Positions 11,200 through 20,843 are shown, counted from the first letter of the stretch. The stretch is DNA of 64,000 nucleotides from Ottowia flava (GCF_008017535.1 NZ_VRUA01000010.1:86487-150486); one strand, 5' to 3'. Notes: generated by a model not told the origin, from the sequence alone. Numbers and translations: made by a program.

Positions 11200-11240
11200 G
11201 CCCTACAACCACCTGCGCAGACAGCTATCTTTTTCGTAGT
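11200..11240 (+). repeat. Interspersed 40-bp repeat, copy R3
   Basis: GCCCTACAACCACC, TGCGCA, CAGCTATC and CGTAGT are in order between mreD and mrdA. It ends 8 bp before the mrdA start. This is one of two intergenic copies whose arm faces a downstream start codon rather than a stop. Confidence 0.75.
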
Positions 11241-11248
11241 ATCAACGC

Positions 11249-13210
11249 ATGGCTGAGATCCGCAACCTGGACGCCGAACTGACGCGCTTTCGCGTGCGGT
11301 TGGCCGTGGTCGCGCTGGTGGTGCTGGGCTGCTTTGCGTTGATTGGCTGGCGGCTTTATGTGTTGCAGGTGGTGCGCCACGACGTCTACGCCGAACGCGC
11401 CGAGACCAACCGCACGGCGGTGGTGCCGATCGTGCCCAACCGCGGCGAGATCCTGGACCGCAACGGCGTGGTGCTGGCCACCAATTACAAGTCCTACACG
11501 CTGGAAATCACGCCGTCGCGCACCGGCAAGCCGGTGGACGAGGTGATCGACGCGATCAACCAGGTGGTGGAAATCTCGCCGCGCGACCGCCGCCGCTTCA
11601 AGCGCCTGCAGGAAGATTCGCGGACCTTCGAATCGCTGCCCGTGCGCATGCGTCTGACGGACGAGGAAGTCGCCCGCTTTGCCGCGCAGCGCTACCGCTT
11701 CCCCGGCGTTGAGATCAAGGCGCGGCTGTTCCGCACCTACCCGCTGGGCGAGACTGGTGGCCACGTGGTGGGCTACATCGGGCGCATCAACCAGAAGGAG
11801 AAGGAGCGCATCGACGATTCGGACGATGCGCCCAACTACCGCGGCACCGACTACATCGGCAAGCTGGGCGTGGAGGCCAGCTATGAGAAGCTCCTGCACG
11901 GCACCACCGGCGTCGAGCAGATGGAGACCTCCGCCGGAGGCCACGCCGTGCGGCGCCTGGCCAGCCACCCGGCGACGCCGGGGGAGTCGATCCGCCTGTC
12001 GATCGACATCCAGTTGCAAAAGCTGGTGGAAGACATGTACGGCGAGCGCCGCGGCGCGCTGGTCGCCATCGACCCGCAGAACGGCGAGGTGCTGGCCTTC
12101 GTCAGCAAGCCAACCTACGACCCCAACCTGTTCGTGGAAGGCATCGACCAGGAAACCTGGACCGAGCTGAACGACTCGCTCAACAAGCCGCTGCTCAACC
12201 GTGCGCTGCGCGGCACCTATCCGCCGGGCTCCACCTACAAGCCCTTCATGGGCCTCGCGGCACTGGAAACCGGCAAGCGCGCGCCGAACACCGTGATCAT
12301 GGACGGCGGCTCCTGGACCTTTGCCGGCCACACCTTCCGTTCCGGCCACGCGCTGGGCGCGGTGGACTTGTATCGCAGCATCGTGAAGTCCAGCAACGTG
12401 TACTACTACCAGCTGGCCAACGACATGGGCGTGAACGCCATCCACGACTTCATGAAGCCGCTGGGCTTTGGGCAGATCACCGGCATCGACATCCCGGGCG
12501 AAACGCGCGGCATCCTGCCGTCGACCGAGTGGAAGCGCACCACCTATAAGCGTGCAGCGCAGCAGAAGTGGTATGCGGGCGAGACGATCTCGCTGGGCAT
12601 CGGCCAGGGCTACAACAACTTCACCATGCTCCAGTTGGCCAGCGCCACGGCCACGTTGGCTGCTGGCGGCGTGCGCCACACGCCGCACATCGTCAAGGCC
12701 GAGCAGGACCCCCAGACCCTGGCGTTCAAGGACGTCGAGCAACCCGCACCGGTCGACCTGGGCTACAAGCCTGCCAACGTGGCCCTGGTCAAGCGCGGCA
12801 TGGTCGGCGTGACGCAGGAGGGCACCTCGACCCGCGTGTTCGCCGGTGCGCCCTACCTCTCGGGGGGCAAAACCGGCACGGCACAGGCGGTGACCATTGG
12901 CCAGAAATCGCGCTACGACGCCCGCCGCCTGGCCGAGCACCAGCGCGACCATTCGCTCTACATCGCCTTCGCCCCGGCCGACAACCCGCGCATCGCCGTG
13001 GCGGCCATCGTCGAAAACGCGGGTTTCGGCGCCGCGCACGCTGCCCCGCTGGTGCGCCGCGTGATGGACTACTGGCTGGCCGGTCTCTACCCCAGCGAAG
13101 CGGACATGCGCGCGGTGCAGCAGGGTCAGGCAGCCGCGCCCATCGGCACACCACGGCGCGTGGCCGACATGGTGCCTGGCACGGCCGCAGCAGCGGCCAT
13201 TGCGCCCTGA
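11249..13210 (+). CDS. mrdA: Penicillin-binding protein 2 (elongasome transpeptidase)
   Basis: 653 residues. Class B PBP: one N-terminal TM (about 20-38), dimerisation/pedestal domain starting VVPIVPNRGEILDRNG, then the transpeptidase domain. Catalytic motifs: STYK with nucleophile Ser328 in PPGSTYKPF, SSN in VKSSNVYYYQ, and KTGT at Lys541. It cross-links peptidoglycan during lateral growth with MreBCD and RodA. rodA is not next to it: the next gene is a catalase. The short Ala-rich end is unremarkable. Confidence 0.97.
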   Translation: MAEIRNLDAELTRFRVRLAVVALVVLGCFALIGWRLYVLQVVRHDVYAERAETNRTAVVPIVPNRGEILDRNGVVLATNYKSYTLEITPSRTGKPVDEVIDAINQVVEISPRDRRRFKRLQEDSRTFESLPVRMRLTDEEVARFAAQRYRFPGVEIKARLFRTYPLGETGGHVVGYIGRINQKEKERIDDSDDAPNYRGTDYIGKLGVEASYEKLLHGTTGVEQMETSAGGHAVRRLASHPATPGESIRLSIDIQLQKLVEDMYGERRGALVAIDPQNGEVLAFVSKPTYDPNLFVEGIDQETWTELNDSLNKPLLNRALRGTYPPGSTYKPFMGLAALETGKRAPNTVIMDGGSWTFAGHTFRSGHALGAVDLYRSIVKSSNVYYYQLANDMGVNAIHDFMKPLGFGQITGIDIPGETRGILPSTEWKRTTYKRAAQQKWYAGETISLGIGQGYNNFTMLQLASATATLAAGGVRHTPHIVKAEQDPQTLAFKDVEQPAPVDLGYKPANVALVKRGMVGVTQEGTSTRVFAGAPYLSGGKTGTAQAVTIGQKSRYDARRLAEHQRDHSLYIAFAPADNPRIAVAAIVENAGFGAAHAAPLVRRVMDYWLAGLYPSEADMRAVQQGQAAAPIGTPRRVADMVPGTAAAAAIAP

Positions 13211-13359
13211 GCGGCGCACGGCCGGCGATTCCGCCAAGCCGCGCGGCGGGGTGATCACACCCCCGTCGTTACCCAGTCGCTCGCCGTCAGGTCAGTTTTC
13301 ACATGGCGCATTGACCCCTTCAATGCGCTTCACCTATGGTCGAAATAAAAACTATTATT

Positions 13360-13388
13360 TTTCCATTTTCATAAACACTTTATATGAT
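13360..13388 (+). promoter_or_regulatory. Candidate sigma-70 promoter of the catalase gene
   Basis: TTTCCA (13360-13365) and TATGAT (13383-13388) are separated by 17 bp, inside an AT-rich island (13335-13390) that stands out from its GC-rich surroundings. The transcript would start near 13395. A two-part CTAT...CTAT arrangement just upstream (13334-13354) hints at a LysR/OxyR-type site but does not match the OxyR spacing well. Confidence 0.5.
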
Positions 13389-13438
13389 GAGGGCACGCTG
13401 GACACGCCCCAGCCTCGTTCAATCAGCCAGGAGCTCCC

Positions 13439-14968
13439 ATGAAAGACGATTCGAAGAAGTGCCCCGTTACCCACATGACCACGGATTTCGGCGCGCCCGT
13501 GGTCACCAACCGCAACAGCCTGACCGCCGGCCCGCGCGGCCCGCTGCTGGCGCAGGACGTCTGGCTGAACGAGAAGCTGGCCAACTTCGCGCGCGAAGTC
13601 ATTCCCGAGCGCCGCATGCACGCCAAAGGCTCAGGCGCCTTCGGCACCTTCACCGTCACGCACGACATCACGAAGTACACGCGCGCCAAGATCTTCAGCG
13701 AAGTCGGCAAGAAAACCGAAATGTTCGCGCGCTTCACCACCGTGGCCGGTGAGCGCGGCGCCGCCGACGCCGAGCGCGACATCCGCGGCTTTGCCCTCAA
13801 GTTCTATACCGAAGAAGGCAACTGGGACATGGTCGGCAACAACACGCCGGTGTTCTTCATGCGCGACCCGCGCCAGTTCCCCGACCTGAACAAGGCCGTC
13901 AAGCGCGACCCCAAGACCAACCTGCGCAGCGCCACCAACAACTGGGACTTCTGGACGCTGCTTCCCGAGGCGCTGCACCAGGTCACCGTGGTGATGAGCG
14001 ACCGCGGCATCCCCAAGAGCTACCGCCACATGCACGGCTTCAGCTCGCACACCTACAGCTTCTGGAACGAGGCCGGTGAGCGCTTCTGGGTCAAGCTGCA
14101 CTTCCGCACGCAGCAAGGCATCGAGAACCTGACCGACGCCGAGGCGGCCGAGCTGGTGGGGAAGGACCGTGAAAGCAACCAGCGCGACCTGTTCGACGCC
14201 ATCGAGCGCGGCGACTTCCCCAAGTGGAAGATGTACATCCAGGTCATGCCCGAGGTGGAAGCCGAGACCTACCGCCTGCACCCGTTTGACCTCACCAAGG
14301 TCTGGTACAAGGGCGACTACCCGCTGATCGAGGTCGGCGAATTCGAGCTGAACCGCAACCCCGAGAACTTCTTCCTCGACGTCGAACAGTCCGCCTTCGC
14401 CCCCAGCAACCTGGTGCCCGGCATCGGCGCCAGCCCCGACCGCATGCTGCAGGCGCGCCTGTTCAACTATGCCGATGCCCAGCGCTACCGCCTGGGCGTG
14501 AACTACCAGCAGATCCCCGTCAACCAGGCGCAGTGCCCCGTTCACAGCAACCACCGCGACGGCCAGGGCCGCGTCGACGCCAACTACGGCGGCCTGCCGC
14601 ACTACGAACCCAACAGTTTCGGCCAGTGGCAGGGCCAACCGCAGTACGAAGAGCCGCCGCTGCGCATCCACGGCGACGCCAAGTTCTGGGACTTCCACGA
14701 GGACGACAAGGACTACTTCGAGCAACCGGGCAAGCTGTTCCGCCTGATGAAGCCCGAGCAACAGGAAGCCCTGTTCGGCAACACCGCCCGCGCCATGGGC
14801 GACGCCCCCGAGTTCATCAAATTCCGCCACATCCGCAACTGCAACGCCGCCGATCCGGCCTACGGTGCCGGTGTGGCCAAGGCGCTGGGGCTGGACCTGG
14901 CCAAGGCGCTCGCGTCCAAGAAGGACGACCCGATGAACGGCAACCCACTGGTGCCGCTGCCGGTCTGA
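13439..14968 (+). CDS. katA: Haem catalase, monofunctional small-subunit type
   Basis: 509 residues, typical of clade 3 catalases (about 480-510). It converts hydrogen peroxide to water and oxygen. Active-site His61 is in [12 protein letters not shown], the distal Asn in [14 protein letters not shown], and the proximal haem ligand Tyr in [14 protein letters not shown]. The start is set by AGGAG five bases before the ATG. There is no signal peptide, so it is cytoplasmic. It stands alone, with its own promoter candidate and a good terminator. The symbol is given by class, not proven orthology. Confidence 0.95.
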   Translation: MKDDSKKCPVTHMTTDFGAPVVTNRNSLTAGPRGPLLAQDVWLNEKLANFAREVIPERRMHAKGSGAFGTFTVTHDITKYTRAKIFSEVGKKTEMFARFTTVAGERGAADAERDIRGFALKFYTEEGNWDMVGNNTPVFFMRDPRQFPDLNKAVKRDPKTNLRSATNNWDFWTLLPEALHQVTVVMSDRGIPKSYRHMHGFSSHTYSFWNEAGERFWVKLHFRTQQGIENLTDAEAAELVGKDRESNQRDLFDAIERGDFPKWKMYIQVMPEVEAETYRLHPFDLTKVWYKGDYPLIEVGEFELNRNPENFFLDVEQSAFAPSNLVPGIGASPDRMLQARLFNYADAQRYRLGVNYQQIPVNQAQCPVHSNHRDGQGRVDANYGGLPHYEPNSFGQWQGQPQYEEPPLRIHGDAKFWDFHEDDKDYFEQPGKLFRLMKPEQQEALFGNTARAMGDAPEFIKFRHIRNCNAADPAYGAGVAKALGLDLAKALASKKDDPMNGNPLVPLPV

Positions 14969-14997
14969 AGGGCGTTCGCCACGCGGCGCCCCGCTCT

Positions 14998-15028
14998 AAC
15001 CTGCGACGTCACGGTCGCAGGTTTTTTT
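14998..15028 (+). terminator. Rho-independent terminator after catalase
   Basis: A perfect 10-bp stem, AACCTGCGAC / GTCGCAGGTT, with a six-base loop, runs into seven T. It starts 30 bp after the catalase stop. Confidence 0.9.
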
Positions 15029-15084
15029 CTTGCCGGCGACGGCGCTGAGCAGGCAGCTGCCAACGCGTGACCCGCGGCACAAGT

Positions 15085-15125
15085 GCTATCTAATCAGTAG
15101 CTGCCTGCGCAGATCCCCGTAGGGC
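15085..15125 (-). repeat. Interspersed 40-bp repeat, copy R4
   Basis: Reverse orientation: read on the minus strand it gives CGCCCTAC, TGCGCA, GCAGCTAC and GATAGC. It lies in the 314-bp gap between catalase and tRNA-Arg, with the arm towards the catalase 3' end. Nothing else recognisable is seen in that gap apart from the two terminators. Confidence 0.75.
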
Positions 15126-15248
15126 GATCAGCCTATTTGACATATTTTTTTGGGGCTGACGTTCGTGTAGCGCACCCGACCCGTTCGCCGCCTGGCGTGC
15201 CGCGCTTCGGCGCAGCGCGTGCCGTCGACGCACAGCTCGCCGGGAAAC

Positions 15249-15276
15249 AAAAAACGCCTTGAACTTCAAGGCGTTG
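15249..15276 (-). terminator. Rho-independent terminator after tRNA-Arg
   Basis: On the minus strand AACGCCTTG, a 5-base loop and CAAGGCGTT are followed by TTTTTT, 7 bases past the encoded CCA of the tRNA. Confidence 0.9.
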
Positions 15277-15283
15277 GATGCGA

Positions 15284-15359
15284 TGGCGCGGCTGGCGGGG
15301 ATCGAACCCACGACCCTTGGCTTCGGAGGCCAATACTCTATCCACTGAGCTACAGCCGC
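15284..15359 (-). tRNA. tRNA-Arg (anticodon CCG)
   Basis: 76 nt including an encoded CCA. The acceptor stem GCGGCTG/CAGCCGC pairs fully. The anticodon stem TTGGC/GCCAA encloses CTCCGAA, giving anticodon CCG (codon CGG). The D arm has AGCTCAGTGGATAGAG and the T loop GGTTCGATCC. It is a single gene with its own terminator. Confidence 0.97.
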
Positions 15360-15375
15360 TGCTGCAAGCCGGGGA

Positions 15376-16029
15376 TTATCCCTGATTGTGGGCGGTGCAC
15401 TGCGCGCGGGCTTGGCTGAGGTCGAATCCGAGGCCGCTGAGGTAGGCGTCGACCGCGGTCAGGGTGGTGGTTCGCAGGTCGAACGACCGGTCCAGCAGCC
15501 ACTGGACCACCAGGCCATGGGCCAGGCCGTACAGGCCATGCGCCAGCGTTTCCGACGGCGCGGGCAGCGTGACGCGGTGGTAGTCAGCCGCACGCTGGAT
15601 GGACTGCGTCAGCATCTGGATGCCCAGGCGCTGCTTTTGCACCTCGCGGTCGCGCAGGCTGCCCATTTCGGCCACCTGCTCGACCATCAGGCAGCCGATT
15701 TCCAGCACGCGCCGGGTGCGCTCGTCGGTGGCGATGACCACAACGGCCTCGTGCACACGTTCGAGCAACTGGATCAGCGGATCGCGCTCCACCTCGGCCA
15801 GCCGGGCCATGCTGGCATCGAGCGGGAGCGTGACGCGGTCCATCATGGCGGTGAACAGGTCGGCCTTGTCCTTGAAATGCCAGTACACCGCGCCGCGGGT
15901 CAGGCCGGCGTCTTCGGCGATCTCGGCCAGCGAGGTGCGTGCCACGCCGCGACGGCCGAACACGCGCTCGGCCGCATCGAGCAATGCGTCGCGCGTGGCA
16001 AGTGCGTCTTCCTTCGTACGGCGGGCCAT
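15376..16029 (-). CDS. TetR/AcrR-family repressor of the adjacent efflux operon
   Basis: 217 residues. The N-terminal HTH (about 30-52) reads ARTSLAEIAEDAGLTRGAVYWHFKDKADLF, shown here only as its TetR features; the C-terminal ligand domain resembles AcrR/TtgR. The start at 16029 gives the family N-terminus MARRTKEDA. It is divergent from an RND efflux operon with an AcrR-type palindrome in between, so it very likely represses the pump and itself and is released by drugs. That role is inferred. Confidence 0.9.
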   Translation of the reverse strand: MARRTKEDALATRDALLDAAERVFGRRGVARTSLAEIAEDAGLTRGAVYWHFKDKADLFTAMMDRVTLPLDASMARLAEVERDPLIQLLERVHEAVVVIATDERTRRVLEIGCLMVEQVAEMGSLRDREVQKQRLGIQMLTQSIQRAADYHRVTLPAPSETLAHGLYGLAHGLVVQWLLDRSFDLRTTTLTAVDAYLSGLGFDLSQARAQCTAHNQG

Positions 16030-16079
16030 CGGCAATAAAACCCCAGGGTGATGCAGGAAAATTGGTGTCGATGTTATCA

Positions 16080-16103
16080 CATACATGCATGAATGTATGT
16101 AGA
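16080..16103. promoter_or_regulatory. AcrR/TtgR-type operator
   Basis: The inverted repeat ACATACAT (16081-16088), six bases, ATGTATGT (16095-16102) matches 20 of 24 positions of the E. coli acrAB AcrR box as I remember it. It lies 51 bp from the repressor start and 152 bp from the pump adaptor start, suited to repress both. Confidence 0.8.
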
Positions 16104-16254
16104 ATGCCGTCAGAGATCCTTTTCTACATGCGGTGCCCGCTGACAATATCTGTCATCAGCAACCTGCAAGATGGCGCCAACATCAGCGCCGCCCCTTTCA
16201 ACCACCGGGCCATCGGTCCGGTGATTGCCCGTTTCCTTTTGAACCGAGAACAAC

Positions 16255-17562
16255 ATGTCCGAACAACACGCCGTTCGCTCCTCCGCGCCCCACCGCTTGC
16301 TGCCGTTGGGCGCGGCCGTCCTGATCGCCTTCAGCCTGGCAGCGTGCGGCGGCGGTGACAAGAAGGATGCGCCTGCTGCCGCCGGTCCCGGCGCGGGCGG
16401 TGCCATGCCGCCACCGGAAGTCGCCGTGGTCACGGTGCAGCCAGGGACCGTGGGCCTGACAACCGAGCTGCCCGGCCGGCTGGAGCCCTCGCGCGTGGCC
16501 CAGGTCCGCGCCCGCGCCGCCGGCATCCTGCAAAAGCGCCTGTTCCAGGAAGGCAGCGATGTGCGCGCCGGGCAGAAGCTGTTCGCGATCGACCCTGCGC
16601 CCTATCAGGCGACGCTGCAAACCGCGCAGGCGCAACTGGCGCAGGCCCAGGCACAGCTCGCGCAGACCAGCGGCACGGTGACGCGCTACCGCCCGCTGGT
16701 GGCGGCCAACGCGGTCAGCAAGCAGGAGTTTGACGCCGCCGTTGCTGCAGAAAAAGCGGCTCAAGCCCAGGTGGCGGCTGCGCGGGCAGCTATCAAATCT
16801 GCAGACATCAACGTCGGCTACGCCACCGTCACGGCGCCGATTTCCGGCCGCATCGGCCGCGCACTGGTGACCGAAGGCGCGCTGGTGGGCCAGGGCGACG
16901 CGACGCAACTGGCGGTGATCCAGCAGATCAACCCGCTGTACCTGAACATCACGCAATCCGCCTCGGACGCGATGAAACTGCGCCAACAGCTGTCCAAGGG
17001 CCAGCTGGAGCGCGATTCGGGCGTTCAGTCCGTCAAGATCGTGCTGGAAGACGGCACCGAATACAGCCAGCCCGGCCGCCTGCTCTTCTCGGACCAGACG
17101 GTCGACCCGGCCACCGGCCAGATCCTGCTGCGCGCCGAGGTGCCCAACCCGCAGGGCGTGCTGCTGCCGGGCCTGTACGTGCGCGCGGTGATCGAGCAGG
17201 CACAGGTGGCCAACGCCATCCTGCTGCCGCAGCAAGCCGTGACGCGCGGCAGCCATGGCGACAGCGTGATGGTGGTCGCCGCCGACGGCGCTGTGGGTCC
17301 GCGCCCGATCAAGATCGGTGGCCAGAAAGGCACCGATTGGATCGTGACCGAAGGCCTGAAGCCGGGCGAGCAGGTGATGGTCGAAGGCGCCATGAAGCTG
17401 ATGTTCGGTGCGAAGAAGGTCAAGCCCGTGGCTTGGGACCCGAACAAGCCCAAAGCCGGCGCCCCTGGTGCGGCGGCAGCTCCTGCTTCAGGAGCGTCCC
17501 GTGCACCGGCATCCGCCGCGTCGGCCCCCGCTGCAGCGCCCGCCTCGGCCGCGTCCCGTTGA
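16255..17562 (+). CDS. RND efflux periplasmic adaptor (membrane fusion protein, AcrA/MexA type)
   Basis: 435 residues. Lipoprotein signal with lipobox LAAC at Cys31. The order is that of an MFP: beta-barrel/lipoyl strand TTELPGRLEPSRVAQVRARA, a helical hairpin (about 110-185) of Ala/Gln-rich coiled coil, INVGYATVTAPISGRIGRA, and the membrane-proximal domain. It bridges inner-membrane pump and outer-membrane channel. The C-terminal 45 residues are Ala/Pro/Ser low complexity. DNA resembling the interspersed repeat (R5) sits in the hairpin coding region. First gene of the pump operon. Confidence 0.93.
   Translation: MSEQHAVRSSAPHRLLPLGAAVLIAFSLAACGGGDKKDAPAAAGPGAGGAMPPPEVAVVTVQPGTVGLTTELPGRLEPSRVAQVRARAAGILQKRLFQEGSDVRAGQKLFAIDPAPYQATLQTAQAQLAQAQAQLAQTSGTVTRYRPLVAANAVSKQEFDAAVAAEKAAQAQVAAARAAIKSADINVGYATVTAPISGRIGRALVTEGALVGQGDATQLAVIQQINPLYLNITQSASDAMKLRQQLSKGQLERDSGVQSVKIVLEDGTEYSQPGRLLFSDQTVDPATGQILLRAEVPNPQGVLLPGLYVRAVIEQAQVANAILLPQQAVTRGSHGDSVMVVAADGAVGPRPIKIGGQKGTDWIVTEGLKPGEQVMVEGAMKLMFGAKKVKPVAWDPNKPKAGAPGAAAAPASGASRAPASAASAPAAAPASAASR
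16765..16803 (+). repeat. Probable in-frame copy of the interspersed repeat (R5)
   Basis: GCCCA, then TGCGCGGGCAGCTATCAAA with the same spacing as intergenic copy R6, inside the adaptor gene. It encodes AAARAAIKSA using GCA, GCT and AAA codons uncommon for this gene. The protein here is of normal family length, so chance or gene-conversion-like origin cannot be excluded. Confidence 0.4.
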
Positions 17563-17579
17563 TTTGCTAGGACGCTCGC

Positions 17580-20500
17580 ATGGCCAAGTTTTTTATTGAC
17601 CGACCCATCTTTGCGTGGGTCATCGCGCTGTTCCTGATGGTGCTGGGCGCCATCTCGATCACGCAGTTGCCCATCGCCCAGTACCCGACGGTCGCTCCGC
17701 CCACGGTGGTGGTATCTGCCGCTTACCCCGGCGCCTCGGCTCAAACCCTGGAAGACGCCGTGCTGTCGGTGATCGAGCGTGAAATGAACGGCTCGCCCGG
17801 GCTGGCATACATGGAGTCGGTGGCGCAGGCCAACGGCACCGGCTCGATCACGCTGAGCTTCGAGCCCGGCACCAACATCGATCTGGCGCAGGTGGACGTG
17901 CAGAACCGCCTGTCGCGCGCCACGCCGCGCCTGCCTTCGGCGGTGAACCAGCAGGGCGTGCGGGTGGAGAAATCCGCCTCCAACTTCCTGCTGTTCGTGA
18001 TGCTGTCTTCGGACGACCCCGGCACCGACATCAACGACATTTCCGACTACGCCTCGCGCAACGTGCTGCCCGAGCTGCAGCGCCTGCCCGGCATTGGCCA
18101 GGTGCAGCTGTTCGGCGCCGAGCGCGCCATGCGCATCTGGGTCGAGCCGGCCAAGCTGCAGAGCTACAACCTATCGACCGCCGACGTCGCCAGCGCCATC
18201 AGCCAGCAGAACGCACAGGTGGCGGGCGGCAGCATCGGCGATCTGCCGCTGGCGCTGGGCCAGACCATGAGCGCTACCGTGGTCGTGGCCGGCCAGCTGG
18301 CCAACGTGGAGCAGTTCAGCAACATCGTGCTGCGCGCCAACGCCGACGGCAGCACCGTGCGCCTGAAAGACGTGGCCCGGGTCGAACTGGGTGCTCAAAG
18401 CTACGCGACCTCGGCCCGTCTGAACGGCAAGCCCGGCGCCGGCCTGGGTGTACAGCTGTCGCCCAGCGGCAACGCCTTGGCCGCCGCCCAGGAAGTGCGT
18501 GCGCGCATGACGCAGCTGCAGCAGTTCTTCCCCGCCGGCATGAAGTGGGTGGTGCCCTACGACTCGTCCGACTTCGTGCGCATCTCGATCACCGAAGTGG
18601 TCAAGACACTGCTGGAAGCCGTTGCGCTGGTGTTCCTGGTGATGTTCCTGTTCCTGCAGAACTGGCGCTACACGGTCATTCCGACCATTGTGGTGCCCGT
18701 GGCGCTGCTGGGCACGTTCGCGGCGCTGCTGGCCTTCGGCATGTCGATCAACGTGCTGACCATGTTCGGCATGGTGCTGGTGATCGGTATCGTGGTGGAC
18801 GACGCCATCGTGGTGGTGGAGAACGTCGAACGGATCATGGCCGAGGAAGGCCTGCCCCCACTGGAGGCCACGCGCAAGGCCATGGGCCAGATCTCCGGCG
18901 CCATCATCGGCGTGACCGTGGTGCTGATCGCGGTGTTCGTCCCGCTGGCCTTCTTTGCCGGCTCGGTCGGCAACATCTACCGCCAGTTCTCGGCGGTGAT
19001 GGCGGTGTCGATCTTCTTCTCTGCCTTCATGGCTCTGTCGCTCACGCCCGCGCTGTGCGCCACGCTGCTCAAGCCGATCGACGACCACCACGCCGAGAAG
19101 CGCGGTTTCTTCGGCTGGTTCAACCGCCGGTTCAACCGCACGGCCAAGGGCTACGAAAGTATCGTGGGCAAGCTGCTGCGCCGCTCCGGCAGCCTGATGG
19201 TCGTGTACCTGGCGCTCGCCGTGGGTGCGGGTTGGCTGTACGCGCGCCTGCCCACCGGCTTCCTGCCGAACGAAGACCAGGGCACGATGCTGGTCAACAT
19301 GCAGCTGCCGCCCGGTGCCACGCTGGACCGCACGATCGGCGTGATCGAACAGGTCGAGAACTACATCCTCAAACAGCCTGAAGTGGCCAGCATGGTCGCG
19401 GTCGCGGGCTTCTCGTTTGCCGGTCAGGGCCAGAACGCCGCGCTGTCCTTTATCTCGCTCAAGCCCTGGGACGAACGCAAGGGCGCCGAGCACTCGGTCG
19501 ACGCCATCGTCAAGCGTGCGATGGGGGCCTTGTCGGGCGTCAAGGACGCGTTCATCTTCCCCTTAAGCCCGCCGCCGATTCCTGAACTGGGCGTCAGCTC
19601 CGGCTTCAACTTCCGGCTGCAGGACCGCGGTGGCAAGGGCCACGACGCGCTGCTGGCGGCGCGCAACCAGATGCTGGGCATGGCCATGCAAAGCAAGGTG
19701 CTGGACGGCGTGCGCCCCGACGGGCTGGAAGACGCGCCCCAACTGCAGATCAACATCGACCGCGACAAGGCGGCCGCGCAGGGCGTGACCTTTGCCGCCA
19801 TCAACAACGCGATTTCGGCGTCGCTCGGCTCGGCCTACGTCAACGACTTCCCCAACCAGGGGCGCCTGCAGCGCGTGATCATCCAGGCCGACGCACCCGC
19901 GCGCATGCAGCCGGAAGACATCCTGCAGCTGACCGCGCTGAACAGCAAAGGACAGGCGGTGCCGCTGTCCGCCTTCGCCTCGACCCAGTGGATCACGGGC
20001 GCCATGCAGACGATCCGCTACAACGGCTACCCGTCGATGCGCATTTCCGGCGCTGCCAAGGCCGGGCACTCCACCGGCGAAGCGATGAAGGAAATGGAAG
20101 CGCTGGCGGCCAAGCTGCCGGAAGGCTTTGGCTACGAGTGGACCGGCCAGTCGCGCGAGGAAAAACTCGCCGGCAACCAGGCGCTGATCCTGTACGGCTT
20201 CGCCATCCTGGCGGTGGTGCTGGCGCTGGCCGCGCTGTACGAAAGCTGGTCGATCCCGCTGGCGGTGATTCTGGTGGTGCCGCTCGGCGTGCTGGGCGTG
20301 CTGCTGGCGGTGACCAGTCGAGGGATGTTGAATGACGTGTACTTCCAGGTGGGGCTGATCACCATCATCGGTCTGTCCGCGAAGAACGCCATCCTGATCA
20401 TTGAGTTCGCGAAAGACCTGCAGGCCCAGGGCCTCAGCGCGCTGGAATCGGCGCTGGCCGCGGCGCACCTGCGGTTCCGCCCGATCATCATGACCTCGCT

Positions 20501-20843
20501 GGCGTTCACGCTGGGCGTCGTGCCTCTGGCCACGTCCAGCGGGGCAGGCGCGGCCAGCCAGCGCGCCATCGGCACCGGGGTGATCGGCGGCATCGTCGTC
20601 GGCACCTTGCTCGCCGTGTTCTTCGTGCCGATCTTCTTTGTGGTGGTGCGCAAGTTCTTCAAGAGCTCGCAGCGCGAGCAGGAGCGCTTTGCCGAGCACG
20701 CGGCGCAGTCGGGCATCACGCCTGAAGCGGCACGCCACTACGTCGAGGATGCGGAGTCCAACCTTTCCGAGGCCGACCGCCGCGCCCTGCACGACGGTGC
20801 GCACGACGCCCCGCAGCCCAACCCCCCTAAGGATCAACCATGA
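17580..20843 (+). CDS. RND multidrug efflux permease (HAE1 family, AcrB/MexB type)
   Basis: 1087 residues. Proton-driven inner-membrane pump with 12 TM helices and two large periplasmic loops. The N-terminus MAKFFIDRPIFAWVIALFLM is typical. TM4 carries the proton-relay pair Asp407-Asp408 in VVDDAIVVVEN, the same numbering as E. coli AcrB. The repeat-domain motifs LPIAQYPTVAPP, FLPNEDQG and GLSAKNAILIIEFAKDL are intact. The C-terminal tail is about 40 residues longer than AcrB. Start 17 bp after the adaptor stop. Confidence 0.97.
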   Translation: MAKFFIDRPIFAWVIALFLMVLGAISITQLPIAQYPTVAPPTVVVSAAYPGASAQTLEDAVLSVIEREMNGSPGLAYMESVAQANGTGSITLSFEPGTNIDLAQVDVQNRLSRATPRLPSAVNQQGVRVEKSASNFLLFVMLSSDDPGTDINDISDYASRNVLPELQRLPGIGQVQLFGAERAMRIWVEPAKLQSYNLSTADVASAISQQNAQVAGGSIGDLPLALGQTMSATVVVAGQLANVEQFSNIVLRANADGSTVRLKDVARVELGAQSYATSARLNGKPGAGLGVQLSPSGNALAAAQEVRARMTQLQQFFPAGMKWVVPYDSSDFVRISITEVVKTLLEAVALVFLVMFLFLQNWRYTVIPTIVVPVALLGTFAALLAFGMSINVLTMFGMVLVIGIVVDDAIVVVENVERIMAEEGLPPLEATRKAMGQISGAIIGVTVVLIAVFVPLAFFAGSVGNIYRQFSAVMAVSIFFSAFMALSLTPALCATLLKPIDDHHAEKRGFFGWFNRRFNRTAKGYESIVGKLLRRSGSLMVVYLALAVGAGWLYARLPTGFLPNEDQGTMLVNMQLPPGATLDRTIGVIEQVENYILKQPEVASMVAVAGFSFAGQGQNAALSFISLKPWDERKGAEHSVDAIVKRAMGALSGVKDAFIFPLSPPPIPELGVSSGFNFRLQDRGGKGHDALLAARNQMLGMAMQSKVLDGVRPDGLEDAPQLQINIDRDKAAAQGVTFAAINNAISASLGSAYVNDFPNQGRLQRVIIQADAPARMQPEDILQLTALNSKGQAVPLSAFASTQWITGAMQTIRYNGYPSMRISGAAKAGHSTGEAMKEMEALAAKLPEGFGYEWTGQSREEKLAGNQALILYGFAILAVVLALAALYESWSIPLAVILVVPLGVLGVLLAVTSRGMLNDVYFQVGLITIIGLSAKNAILIIEFAKDLQAQGLSALESALAAAHLRFRPIIMTSLAFTLGVVPLATSSGAGAASQRAIGTGVIGGIVVGTLLAVFFVPIFFVVVRKFFKSSQREQERFAEHAAQSGITPEAARHYVEDAESNLSEADRRALHDGAHDAPQPNPPKDQP

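Noticed and set aside
11875..11900. CCAGCTATGAGAAGCTCC in mrdA
   Set aside because: Short match in a conserved PBP2 segment, without the TGCGCA core.
17461..17496. GCAGCTCCTGCTTCAGGAGC in the adaptor tail as another repeat copy
   Set aside because: Only the right half matches and the left spacing is 8 bp short; low-complexity Ala/Ser codons can produce it.
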